64,000 bases of DNA, from positions 1,134,001-1,198,000 of the forward strand of contig NZ_CP018822.1 of the NCBI RefSeq assembly GCF_002000985.1. Reading direction: 5' to 3'. Shown here one piece after another: positions 28,609-36,647 of the stretch. Position 1 is the stretch's first letter; every line of letters begins with the position of its first letter. Origin of the DNA: Streptococcus gallolyticus subsp. gallolyticus DSM 16831. Lineage in GTDB: Bacteria; Bacillota; Bacilli; Lactobacillales; Streptococcaceae. The notes below the pieces were generated by a model. It searched no databases. It had not been told where the DNA came from and worked only from the letters and a program-made list of their open reading frames with translations. A program made the translations under genes and the position numbers.

Positions 28609-30291
28609 ATGTTTAAAAAGTCTAAGGAAACATTTTACATTCGGAAATTGACCATTGGCGTGGTTTCAGTAGCTGTTGCAGGTTTATTAGTGATAAACAA
28701 TGCTCAAGTCAATGCTGATGAGACAACAACTGACACGGTAGAGCAAGTAGCGACTGATACAGAGCTGACAGAATCTGATTTGATACAAGCTCAAGCCGAC
28801 CAAGACCAAGCTATCACAGAAGCGCAAGCGGCAGGTGTTGAGGTAACAATAGAAGACATGGTGACCACATCTGATTTATCTGAAGCTGTTACCAATACCA
28901 TTGCTGATACAGAAGCTATCCAAGACGCTACCGCTCAACAAGAACAAAATAATGCTGACTATGCTGTTGCCATTGAAAATTATAATCAAGAAGTTGCTGA
29001 CAATCAAGCCGCTTATGAAGCAGCAGTAGCCGATTACGAAGCTAAAACGACTGAGGACGGCTATTTAAGCGAAGCAGCAGGACAATCTCTTATCTTCGAA
29101 TCAGGCTCAGAACCCAATACCATTGCAGAAGTTGATAACAATGCCACAGCAGTTGACCAAGCAACCGCACTCGCATGGGTAGAAGCTAATGCCGTCGAGG
29201 ACAAAGACATCATTGCAAATGATATTATCAGCAATCCAAATTACATTAGTAGTGGCAGTTATTATTTCCTACAACAAGGAATTCCAACAGTAGTTACTTA
29301 TAACAATCTTGAAAATACCTATTTCAATACAACAAAAGTTGCTAGTGTGGTATATACTTACACCCTAGAAAGCCAAGAATCTGGCGACCAAGTCTTGGTA
29401 AAATTCTTCAACGATCCAACAAACACCATTGATGTTATCAGCTTGAATCAAACAACGCAGATTGGCATGGACGTGCAATTTTTAGATGAAAATGGCGAAG
29501 CTATTGACGTCTCTGGAGCTCTACTCTCGTTTGCCTCTCTTAATTCAGGTGCAGTTTATGATGACGAAAGTGAGTCTTATGTTTTAAATTCTGATGAATA
29601 TGTGACGAATTTTGATGGTGATTATATTGCTATCAATGGGGCTTCTGTAAGTTACAATGCTAGTGAAAATCGAGCTTACGCCGCTACCAGCAACGAATCC
29701 CTTGAACAAGGTAGCCGATTTGAGCAGAATGAATGGGATGGTACGGAGTTATCATGGTATGGTGCCATTGTCGGCGTGGTTGGAGATGACGGTGAGATTC
29801 ATTTTTCATTCGGTTCCAACAACCGTTCAACGCAATGGTTTGCTTTCAATTCAAGCGTTAAGGCGTACAGCGTTCCCGTTCTAGAAACGGTTGAAGAACC
29901 AACTTTGCAAGTTGTTAGTGTCAGCTATACTCCATATCAATATCAAGCTCCGACAAGTTCTTTAGATGATATTATCGTATCAGAAGAAAGTTTGGATGAC
30001 CCAGAAACAACCGTTTTAAATCCGACTACGGATGATATTTCTGCTGATGTCGATGATGAGATTAATACTGACGACGAAGTAACTGCAGGTGATACGGCAG
30101 TTATCGTTCCGAGACAAGAAGCGATTGACAATGCCCTTGATCCAGTTAGCTCGGTCACGGTTTCTGATGCCTACATCGCTGATACATTGCCAAAAACAGG
30201 AACGGAAAAACAATCACTCCTTGCCATTCTTCTCGGGACTTTATTGACAATGTCAGGTCTTATCGACATTCGTAAAAAAGTGGATAAATGA
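28609..30291 (+). CDS. gbpC: GbpC-like glucan-binding surface protein (LPxTG)
   Basis: A 560-aa cell-wall-anchored protein. It has a YSIRK-like signal (FYIRKLTIGVVSVAVAGLLV, cleavage after VNADE), then an alanine-rich helical repeat region (about 60-150) like the A repeats of antigen I/II. A beta-rich domain (about 150-430) resembles the GbpC/antigen I/II V-region lectin. An acidic spacer, LPKTG (about 526-530), a hydrophobic segment and a charged tail complete it. Relatives (GbpC, Dbl) bind alpha-glucan and promote sucrose-dependent aggregation. Position right after two glucansucrase genes supports the role. AGGAGG selects ATG 28609. Identification is by architecture; glucan binding is inferred. 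Confidence 0.82.
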   Translation: MFKKSKETFYIRKLTIGVVSVAVAGLLVINNAQVNADETTTDTVEQVATDTELTESDLIQAQADQDQAITEAQAAGVEVTIEDMVTTSDLSEAVTNTIADTEAIQDATAQQEQNNADYAVAIENYNQEVADNQAAYEAAVADYEAKTTEDGYLSEAAGQSLIFESGSEPNTIAEVDNNATAVDQATALAWVEANAVEDKDIIANDIISNPNYISSGSYYFLQQGIPTVVTYNNLENTYFNTTKVASVVYTYTLESQESGDQVLVKFFNDPTNTIDVISLNQTTQIGMDVQFLDENGEAIDVSGALLSFASLNSGAVYDDESESYVLNSDEYVTNFDGDYIAINGASVSYNASENRAYAATSNESLEQGSRFEQNEWDGTELSWYGAIVGVVGDDGEIHFSFGSNNRSTQWFAFNSSVKAYSVPVLETVEEPTLQVVSVSYTPYQYQAPTSSLDDIIVSEESLDDPETTVLNPTTDDISADVDDEINTDDEVTAGDTAVIVPRQEAIDNALDPVSSVTVSDAYIADTLPKTGTEKQSLLAILLGTLLTMSGLIDIRKKVDK

Positions 30292-30341
30292 CTTAGAACG
30301 TTTATGGTTTAACTGTCTAAAAAATTTGTGCAAATAGTCCA

Positions 30342-30371
30342 TTGCATAAATGCAAACGATTGCTCTATAAT
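30342..30371 (+). promoter_or_regulatory. MATE gene promoter with palindromic operator
   Basis: TATAAT (30366-30371) has TTGCAT as its -35, 18 bases upstream. That -35 is the left half of the palindrome TTGCAT-AA-ATGCAA (30342-30355). The same half-sites form the palindrome upstream of rgg1 (17036-17055). Confidence 0.55.
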
Positions 30372-30401
30372 GACATTAATATGGATTATGGAGACAATAA
30401 G

Positions 30402-31727
30402 ATGACAAAAACAGAGCACTTTTTTAGAGATTCGATGAAGATTGCAATCCCAGTAGCTTTGCAGGCTATGCTGCAATCTTCTTTTTCCATGATAGACCAA
30501 TTAATGGTAGGTCAGCTTGGCAAAACAGCCATTGCAGCCGTAGAAGTAGGCGGTAAGCCAGAATTCGTCTTTGCCTTTGTTAGCGGAGCTATTGCCACCG
30601 TGACAGGCATCATGGTTTCTCAGTATATGGGAAAAAATGACCAAAAGAAAATCAACACCAGTATGTCTGTTAATCTTCTGGTGATGATGATTTTAGCTGT
30701 TTTCACGATGAGTGTCTGCTTTTTCTTGCCGCACATGATTTCAGGGATATTTACCAAAGACACGACCGTGATTGCTAATGCCGCAGACTATATCAAAATC
30801 TTAGCCTTGGTTTATCCCTTGTCTGGGATTTCTTCAATCCTAGCGGTGCAAATGAGATGTCATAATCATGCCGAATATCCGCTTTATATTAGTGCCGTGG
30901 CAGCAGTTGTCAATACCGCTTTGAATTATCTCTTGATTTTCGGACATTTTGGTTTTGCGCCAATGGGAGTTAAAGGGGCAGCCGTAGCAAGTTTGATGTC
31001 ACAAATCGTCAATCTTCTCTTAATGATTTATTACTACCGTAAAATCTGTTCTTTCGCAGTTGATTTACATATGGACAGCGTTGAAATTCGGCAATACGCT
31101 GTTATGCTTTTACCAATTGTTATCAATGAATTCCTCTGGACAATGGGACAAAATGTGAATACCTACATTTACGGGCATATGGGAACTAGTGAATTAGCAG
31201 GAATGTCATTGACAGGACCAATTCAAGGGCTATTTATCGGAGCTTTATCAGGACTTTCTCAAGCGGCAGGTATCCTTATCGGACGACGCCTTGGAAAACG
31301 TGATTACGACAAAGCCTACGAAGAATCCAAACAGCTGTGCCTCTACGGTTTGGTGGGCTCTTTGATATTATCGATTACCCTTATTGCCACCAAAGGCTTG
31401 TATATCGGACTTTACAATGTCGAAGCAGATGTTAGTCAAGTTGGCTCACAACTACTGGTAGCCTTTGCCATTCTAGCCCCAATCAAAGTGCAAAATATGA
31501 TTTTAGGTGGTGGCATTATCCGAAGTGGCGGTAGAACCAAATACATCATGATTATCGACATACTAGGCACTTGGCTTATCGGCGTCCCCATCGGACTCCT
31601 CACAGGACTCGCCTTAAAACTACCAATCGTATGGGTCTATTTCCTCCTATCACAAGAAGAACTCTTCAGACTAATTATCTCTATCATCATGTTCCGCAGC
31701 AAAAAATGGATGAATACTATAAGATAA
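30402..31727 (+). CDS. MATE-family efflux transporter
   Basis: A 441-aa membrane protein with about twelve hydrophobic segments in two similar halves. MATE hallmarks include SSFSMIDQLMVGQLGKTAIAAVEVG near the start and GALSGLSQAAGILIGRRLG in the second half. MATE proteins export cationic drugs or metabolites using a Na+ or H+ gradient. GGAG at 30389-30392 selects ATG 30402 over in-frame ATGs at 30342 and 30381. It is monocistronic with its own promoter. Confidence 0.92.
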   Translation: MTKTEHFFRDSMKIAIPVALQAMLQSSFSMIDQLMVGQLGKTAIAAVEVGGKPEFVFAFVSGAIATVTGIMVSQYMGKNDQKKINTSMSVNLLVMMILAVFTMSVCFFLPHMISGIFTKDTTVIANAADYIKILALVYPLSGISSILAVQMRCHNHAEYPLYISAVAAVVNTALNYLLIFGHFGFAPMGVKGAAVASLMSQIVNLLLMIYYYRKICSFAVDLHMDSVEIRQYAVMLLPIVINEFLWTMGQNVNTYIYGHMGTSELAGMSLTGPIQGLFIGALSGLSQAAGILIGRRLGKRDYDKAYEESKQLCLYGLVGSLILSITLIATKGLYIGLYNVEADVSQVGSQLLVAFAILAPIKVQNMILGGGIIRSGGRTKYIMIIDILGTWLIGVPIGLLTGLALKLPIVWVYFLLSQEELFRLIISIIMFRSKKWMNTIR

Positions 31728-31782
31728 GGTGAGGTGAGGGGGGAAAAACGTAGCATGAATTGAAACAAAAAACATTCTTTTA

Positions 31783-31791
31783 TGGTATAAT
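31783..31791 (+). promoter_or_regulatory. Extended -10 promoter of zeta-like toxin gene
   Basis: TGGTATAAT is a consensus extended -10. TTGAAA occurs upstream (31760-31765), but the spacer of 20 is long. Confidence 0.55.
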
Positions 31792-31853
31792 AGTGTTGTA
31801 AGTGTGTTTATGTTTTATGATGAAATTAAGAATAATCTAACGCAAGGGGGCAT

Positions 31854-32531
31854 ATGATGAATTTAGAAGATAAATATCTACAATATGCCAAAGAAAATAA
31901 AGAGGAATTTATTAAAAAAATAACTCATGGAAAATTTCCGAGCGACGAAAGGGATGCTGTTTTTATGGCAGGAAGCCCAGGCGCTGGAAAAACGGAAATT
32001 GTTACAGAGTTAATTAAAAACTATGATAATTTAGTTGTTATTGATGCTGACTGTTTTAGAGAGATGTTTGCTGACTATAATGGACAAAATTCGAGTTTAT
32101 TTCAAAAAGCTTCGTCTTGGTTAGTTGAACAAGCTTTTCAGTTTGCTGTTAAAAATGGTTATTCATTTATTATGGATGCTACATTTGCTGTTCCGAGTGC
32201 AGAAAAGAAAATTGTTAAAGTTTTAAAGAAGAATTACCAAGTGTTGATTTTTTATGTTTATCAAGAACCTGAAATTGCTTGGAAGTTCACAAAAGCTAGA
32301 GAAATTGCAGAAGGTCGCCTAGTTCCAAGACTAACTTTTATTAACGCTTTTTTCAAAGCTAGAGAAAATGTAAAAAAAGTAAAAGAACGACATTCTGAGG
32401 TTATTTTGCATATCATTATTAAAGACTATCAAAATAATATTTCTGAAATCCATTATGACACTGATAACTTAGAACTCATTATCCCACAAAGATATAAACT
32501 GGAAGAATTGGAGAAAATACTAAATGACTGA
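31854..32531 (+). CDS. Zeta-toxin-family P-loop kinase
   Basis: A 225-aa protein with Walker A GSPGAGKTE (about 41-49), followed by VVIDADCFREMF, as in zeta/PezT toxins, where a conserved Asp is the catalytic base. FIMDATFAVP follows, as does a basic KFTKAREIAEGRLVP segment. Zeta toxins phosphorylate UDP-N-acetylglucosamine and block cell-wall synthesis. No epsilon/PezA-type antitoxin precedes it. Instead a 53-codon ORF overlaps its 3' end. AAGGGGG (31844-31850) may favour the second ATG (31857). The gene sits just upstream of the type I restriction-modification operon, separated by a terminator. Confidence 0.82.
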   Translation: MMNLEDKYLQYAKENKEEFIKKITHGKFPSDERDAVFMAGSPGAGKTEIVTELIKNYDNLVVIDADCFREMFADYNGQNSSLFQKASSWLVEQAFQFAVKNGYSFIMDATFAVPSAEKKIVKVLKKNYQVLIFYVYQEPEIAWKFTKAREIAEGRLVPRLTFINAFFKARENVKKVKERHSEVILHIIIKDYQNNISEIHYDTDNLELIIPQRYKLEELEKILND

Positions 32532-32685
32532 ACAAGAGCAAGTAAAACAAATCGTTGAGAAATATAATAAAAGCCTTTCGAACTTATCAAATAATGCAAG
32601 TGCAAAAGAATTTAAAACTGTCATGAAATACATCGCCGACCAAGCTAATAAACGCCAACGTCAATTGGTTGGATTGGAAGATTGA
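32524..32685 (+). CDS. 53-aa small protein overlapping the zeta-like gene
   Basis: This small ORF starts inside the last codons of the zeta-like gene (eight-base overlap) and ends at TGA 32683-32685. It encodes a charged, helical protein (MTEQEQVKQIVEKYNKSL...) rich in Lys, Gln and Asn. GAAGAATTGGAG provides a plausible ribosome site just upstream. The coupling suggests a partner of the kinase, possibly its antitoxin, in reversed order (toxin first). It is shorter than epsilon (about 90 aa) and I do not recognise a family, so function is unassigned. A strong terminator follows 17 bases later. Confidence 0.6.
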   Translation: MTEQEQVKQIVEKYNKSLSNLSNNASAKEFKTVMKYIADQANKRQRQLVGLED

Positions 32686-32702
32686 ATAGAATATGAGGAA
32701 TA

Positions 32703-32744
32703 AACACCCTTCCTATTTAGTTTTATATAAGGAAGGGTGTTTTT
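32703..32744 (+). terminator. Strong terminator between zeta-like locus and hsdM
   Basis: A perfect 12-base stem, AACACCCTTCCT (32703-32714) with AGGAAGGGTGTT (32730-32741), is followed by TTTTT. It insulates the hsd operon from the zeta unit. A TATAAT at 32791-32796 is the probable hsdM -10. Confidence 0.9.
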
Positions 32745-32824
32745 GGTTGAATAATCAAAAATGTATCAATAATATGGTATTATATTGGTATATAATTTAT
32801 AAATCAAGTAATCGGAGGAAGATT

Positions 32825-35377
32825 ATGAATAAACAGCAACTTGCTTCAAAGATTTGGGAATCAGCTAATAAAATGCGTTCTAAAATTGAAGCCAACGAAT
32901 ATAAAGACTATATTTTGGGTTTTATATTTTATAAATTCCTTTCTGAACAAGAAGAAAAATATTTAAAGGAAAATGACTGGACTGACGAATATCTATGTGA
33001 ATTAACTGAAGAAGATTCAGAAGTTGTTGAAAGTATTCAAAAAAATCTTGGATATTTTATTTCATATAATAATTTATTTTCTACTTGGATTAAAAAAGGC
33101 AGTGACTTTGGTGTTCAGGATGTACGAGATGCATTATCAGCCTTTAGTCGATTAATAGATTCAGCTCATAAAGATGTTTTTGATGGTGTTTTTGACACTC
33201 TTCAAACTGGAATTTCAAAATTAGGTGACGGTTCAGCTTCTCAAACAAAGGCAATTAGTGATTTAATCTATCTTATTAAAGACATTCCTATGGATGGAAA
33301 ACAGGATTATGATGTTTTGGGATTTATTTATGAATATCTGATTGGTATGTTTGCTGCAAATGCTGGTAAAAAAGCTGGTGAATTTTATACCCCTCATGAG
33401 GTTTCGCTATTAATGTCAGAAATTGTTGCTGAACATTTAAAAGATAGAGATTCAATTAAAATCTATGACCCCACAAGTGGTTCTGGTTCATTGTTGATTA
33501 ATATTGGTAAAAGTGCTTCAAAATATATATCGAATAAGGATAATATTAAGTATTATGCACAAGAGTTAAAACAAAATACATATAATTTGACACGTATGAA
33601 TCTTGTTATGCGAGGAATTTTACCGGATAATATTGTTACACGAAATGGGGATACCTTGGAGGATGATTGGCCTTACTTTGATGACAAAGATCCAATTGCT
33701 ACTTACGAACCTTTGTATGTTGATGCAGTTGTCTCTAATCCACCATACTCACAGTCATGGAATCCCACTGATAAGGAATCTGACCCTCGATATGCACGTT
33801 TTGGATTAGCACCAAAAGGAAAAGCAGACTATGCTTTTTTACTTCATGACCTTTTTCATATTAAAAGCGACGGTATCATGACAATTGTGTTACCACACGG
33901 TGTATTATTCCGAGGTGGTGAAGAGGGTGAAATTCGTAAAAACTTAATTGAACAAAATAATATTGATGCCATTATCGGTTTACCGTCAAACATCTTTTTT
34001 GGGACTGGTATTCCAACAATTATCATGGTTTTGAAACAGAAACGTGAAAATACAGACGTATTAGTTGTTGATGCTTCGAAAGGTTTTGTTAAGTCAGGTA
34101 AAAATAATAAATTACGAGCTTCTGATATTAAGCGTATTGTTGATGCTGTGATTGATCGTGAAGATGTTGCAAAATTTTCACGTGTGGTATCTCGAGATGA
34201 AATTCGAAGTAATAATTATAATCTTAATATTCCTCGTTACGTTGATTCTTCAGAGAAAACTGAAAGTTGGGATATTTTTGCAACAATGTTTGGAGGTATC
34301 CCAAAATCTGAATTAGAGGATTTAAGTAACTTTTGGAATGCTTTTCCAAATTTAAAATCAGATTTATTCAAAGAGATAAACGCATCAACATATCAATTAA
34401 AGGTATCTGATGTCAAGAAAGCTGTTTTGGCTCATCCAGAAATTCAACAGTTCTTTGAAACTTCTCGAAAAGTTTTCTCAGATATTCCACAATATATGCG
34501 AGAAGAACTAATTGATCGTATCAATGAAGTACATGTTCAGAGAGAAGAAGAAAAATTAGCGCAATATATTTTTAAATGTCTTGAAAATATGCCACTGATT
34601 GATAAATATGATGCGTATGAAAAATTAGACACTCAATGGCAATATATGCAAACTGATATAGAAATTCTTCAAACAGAAGGTTTTGATGCTGCTAAAAAAG
34701 TTGATCCTAATCTAGTTATCAAGAAAAAATCAGGTAAAGAGGTAGAAGTTCAAGAAGGTTGGCTTGGACATGTTTTCCCATTTGAATTGGTTCAAAGAGA
34801 GTTGCTTGCTGATGATGTTAACTCAATTTCTAGTAAAGAAAATCGCTTAAATGAAATCTCAGCAGAAATAGAGGAACTTTTCGAAGAGTTACCAGTAGAA
34901 GAAAAAGAAAAAGATTTTGTTAATGATGCTAAAGATGCATTTGTTAGTGCAAAAGTTAAGAAAGCTCAAAAGGATGAAACGTTAGATGTAGCGGTAAGAA
35001 GTATCTTAAAACAAGTAACTCGTCTTCAAAATGAAGAAAAATCTCTTAAATCTGATGTAAAATCAGCTGTCGAAACTCTGCATAATAAAACTAAAAATCA
35101 AATTGAACAATTGTCTGCCCCTCAAGTTTACATGCTATTAGAGAAAAAATGGATTGCTCCATTTATCGAGCAAATGCAATTACTAACTCAAGAATTAGTT
35201 AATGGATTAGTGCAAAAACTAGAACAACTTTCTCAGAAGTATGATGAAACTTTATCGGATATCGATAACGAAATTAAGAAAGCAGAATCTGATTTAGCCC
35301 TAATGTTGAAAGATTTAGAAGGTAATGAATTTGATATGAGTGGCATTCAGGAATTCATTAAATTGTTGGGAGAATAG
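32825..35377 (+). CDS. hsdM: Type I restriction-modification DNA methyltransferase subunit HsdM
   Basis: An 850-aa N6-adenine methyltransferase subunit. The N-terminal helical domain starts MNKQQLASKIWESANKMRSK. SAM-binding motif I lies in DPTSGSGSLL (about 215) and the catalytic motif is NPPY (about 304). With HsdS it methylates the recognition sequence; with HsdR it forms the restriction complex. It is much longer than the usual 500-550 aa: residues about 540-850 add a Lys/Glu-rich, probably coiled-coil extension. GGAGGA selects ATG 32825. hsdS begins four bases after the stop. Confidence 0.95.
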   Translation: MNKQQLASKIWESANKMRSKIEANEYKDYILGFIFYKFLSEQEEKYLKENDWTDEYLCELTEEDSEVVESIQKNLGYFISYNNLFSTWIKKGSDFGVQDVRDALSAFSRLIDSAHKDVFDGVFDTLQTGISKLGDGSASQTKAISDLIYLIKDIPMDGKQDYDVLGFIYEYLIGMFAANAGKKAGEFYTPHEVSLLMSEIVAEHLKDRDSIKIYDPTSGSGSLLINIGKSASKYISNKDNIKYYAQELKQNTYNLTRMNLVMRGILPDNIVTRNGDTLEDDWPYFDDKDPIATYEPLYVDAVVSNPPYSQSWNPTDKESDPRYARFGLAPKGKADYAFLLHDLFHIKSDGIMTIVLPHGVLFRGGEEGEIRKNLIEQNNIDAIIGLPSNIFFGTGIPTIIMVLKQKRENTDVLVVDASKGFVKSGKNNKLRASDIKRIVDAVIDREDVAKFSRVVSRDEIRSNNYNLNIPRYVDSSEKTESWDIFATMFGGIPKSELEDLSNFWNAFPNLKSDLFKEINASTYQLKVSDVKKAVLAHPEIQQFFETSRKVFSDIPQYMREELIDRINEVHVQREEEKLAQYIFKCLENMPLIDKYDAYEKLDTQWQYMQTDIEILQTEGFDAAKKVDPNLVIKKKSGKEVEVQEGWLGHVFPFELVQRELLADDVNSISSKENRLNEISAEIEELFEELPVEEKEKDFVNDAKDAFVSAKVKKAQKDETLDVAVRSILKQVTRLQNEEKSLKSDVKSAVETLHNKTKNQIEQLSAPQVYMLLEKKWIAPFIEQMQLLTQELVNGLVQKLEQLSQKYDETLSDIDNEIKKAESDLALMLKDLEGNEFDMSGIQEFIKLLGE

Positions 35378-35380
35378 CTA

Positions 35381-36631
35381 ATGAAAGATACAAATAAGTT
35401 AAGCCCCAAAATTCGTTTTTCAGGATTTACTGATGATTGGGAACAGCGTAAGTTAGAATCATTATGTGAGGTTTTTACTGATGGCGATTGGATTGAGGCA
35501 AAAGATCAAAGTAATTCAGGAGTAAGATTAATCCAAACAGGAAATATTGGCATCACAGAATATTTAGATAAAGAGAATAATAAAAAGTGGATTTCAGAGG
35601 AAACACTTAAAAGGCTTCGTTGTGAAGAAGTATATCCAGGAGACATTCTAATTTCTAGATTGCCAGATCCAGCTGGAAGAGCTTGCATTTTACCTAACTT
35701 AGGTATTCGTATGATTACAGCTGTTGATTGTACAATCATTAGAACTTCTAAAGAATATGACAGTAAGTATTTAGTTCAATACCTTTCAACACCAACATAC
35801 TTTAAAATTGTAAATTCATTTCTTGGTGGTGGTACAAGACAAAGAATAAGTCGTAAAAACTTATCTAAAATTGATATCCCAGTACCTCATATATTTGCTG
35901 AACAACAAAAAATCGGTGAGTATTTCTCAAACTTAGACCGCCTCATCACTCTTCATCAGCGTAAGTTAAATGGCCTAAAAAATGTAAAAAAAGCGATGCT
36001 TGAAAAAATGTTTCCTAAAAATGGTGAAAAAATTCCAGAAATTCGTTTTTCAGGATTTACTGACGATTGGGAACAGCGTAAGTTGGGAGAAGTGGCAGAT
36101 ATTGTTGGTGGAGGAACACCAAGTACATCAAAGGATGAGTATTGGGACGGTGATATTGACTGGTATACTCCTGCTGAAATTATCGACCAAATTTTTGTTT
36201 CCTCAAGTGAAAGAAAAATTACTCAAGAAGGCTATGATAATAGTTCTGCTAAAATGCTTCCTATTGGAACTGTACTCTTCACTTCTCGTGCAGGTATAGG
36301 TAAAATGGCAATTTTACGCAAAAAAGGGTGCACTAACCAAGGTTTTCAATCAATTGTTCCTCATGCAAACGAGCTTGACTCATATTTTATCTTTTCCCGT
36401 TCAGAGGAATTAAAAAGATATGGAGAAATGGTTGGGGCAGGTTCAACCTTTGTCGAAGTATCAGGGAAGCAAATGTCCAATATGAATTTATTGCTACCTA
36501 AAGATATAAGAGAACAACAAAAAATCGGTGAGTATTTCTCAAACTTAGACCGCCTCATCACTCTTCATCAGCGTAAGTTAGATAAGTTAAAGACAGTAAA
36601 AAAAGCTATGCTTGAAAAAATGTTTATTTAG
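35381..36631 (+). CDS. hsdS: Type I specificity subunit HsdS (expressed copy)
   Basis: A 416-aa subunit with two target-recognition domains, each entered by the conserved segment RFSGFTDDWEQRKL (residues about 11-24 and 221-234) and closed by EQQKIGEYFSNLDRLITLH with QRKL. At DNA level these are near-identical direct repeats (35410-35454/36040-36084 and 35900-35968/36512-36580). Parts of both occur inverted in the silent cassette at 40762-41403. This lets recognition domains be exchanged by recombination and changes the DNA target. The order hsdM-hsdS-hsdR is contiguous; hsdR starts 17 bases downstream. Confidence 0.95.
   Translation: MKDTNKLSPKIRFSGFTDDWEQRKLESLCEVFTDGDWIEAKDQSNSGVRLIQTGNIGITEYLDKENNKKWISEETLKRLRCEEVYPGDILISRLPDPAGRACILPNLGIRMITAVDCTIIRTSKEYDSKYLVQYLSTPTYFKIVNSFLGGGTRQRISRKNLSKIDIPVPHIFAEQQKIGEYFSNLDRLITLHQRKLNGLKNVKKAMLEKMFPKNGEKIPEIRFSGFTDDWEQRKLGEVADIVGGGTPSTSKDEYWDGDIDWYTPAEIIDQIFVSSSERKITQEGYDNSSAKMLPIGTVLFTSRAGIGKMAILRKKGCTNQGFQSIVPHANELDSYFIFSRSEELKRYGEMVGAGSTFVEVSGKQMSNMNLLLPKDIREQQKIGEYFSNLDRLITLHQRKLDKLKTVKKAMLEKMFI
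35410..35454 (+). repeat. hsdS repeat A1 (start of first recognition domain)
   Basis: A 45-base copy repeated at 36040-36084 with one mismatch. Its last 18 bases (35437-35454, TTGGGAACAGCGTAAGTT) occur exactly, in inverted orientation, at 41381-41398. Confidence 0.9.
35900..35968 (+). repeat. hsdS repeat B1 (end of first recognition domain)
   Basis: A 69-base sequence repeated identically at 36512-36580. Thirty bases of it (35936-35965) occur exactly, inverted, at 40879-40908. Confidence 0.92.
36040..36084 (+). repeat. hsdS repeat A2 (start of second recognition domain)
   Basis: Second copy of the A repeat. It includes the same 18-base core (36067-36084) found inverted at 41381-41398. Confidence 0.9.
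36512..36580 (+). repeat. hsdS repeat B2 (end of second recognition domain)
   Basis: Identical 69-base copy of B1. The 30-base core is at 36548-36577. Confidence 0.92.
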
Positions 36632-36647
36632 TAATTAGGAGAATGTT

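Noticed and set aside
36512..36580. Direct repeats in hsdS as a CRISPR or transposon feature
   Set aside because: The repeats encode conserved HsdS segments in frame and match the inverted cassette, which explains them.
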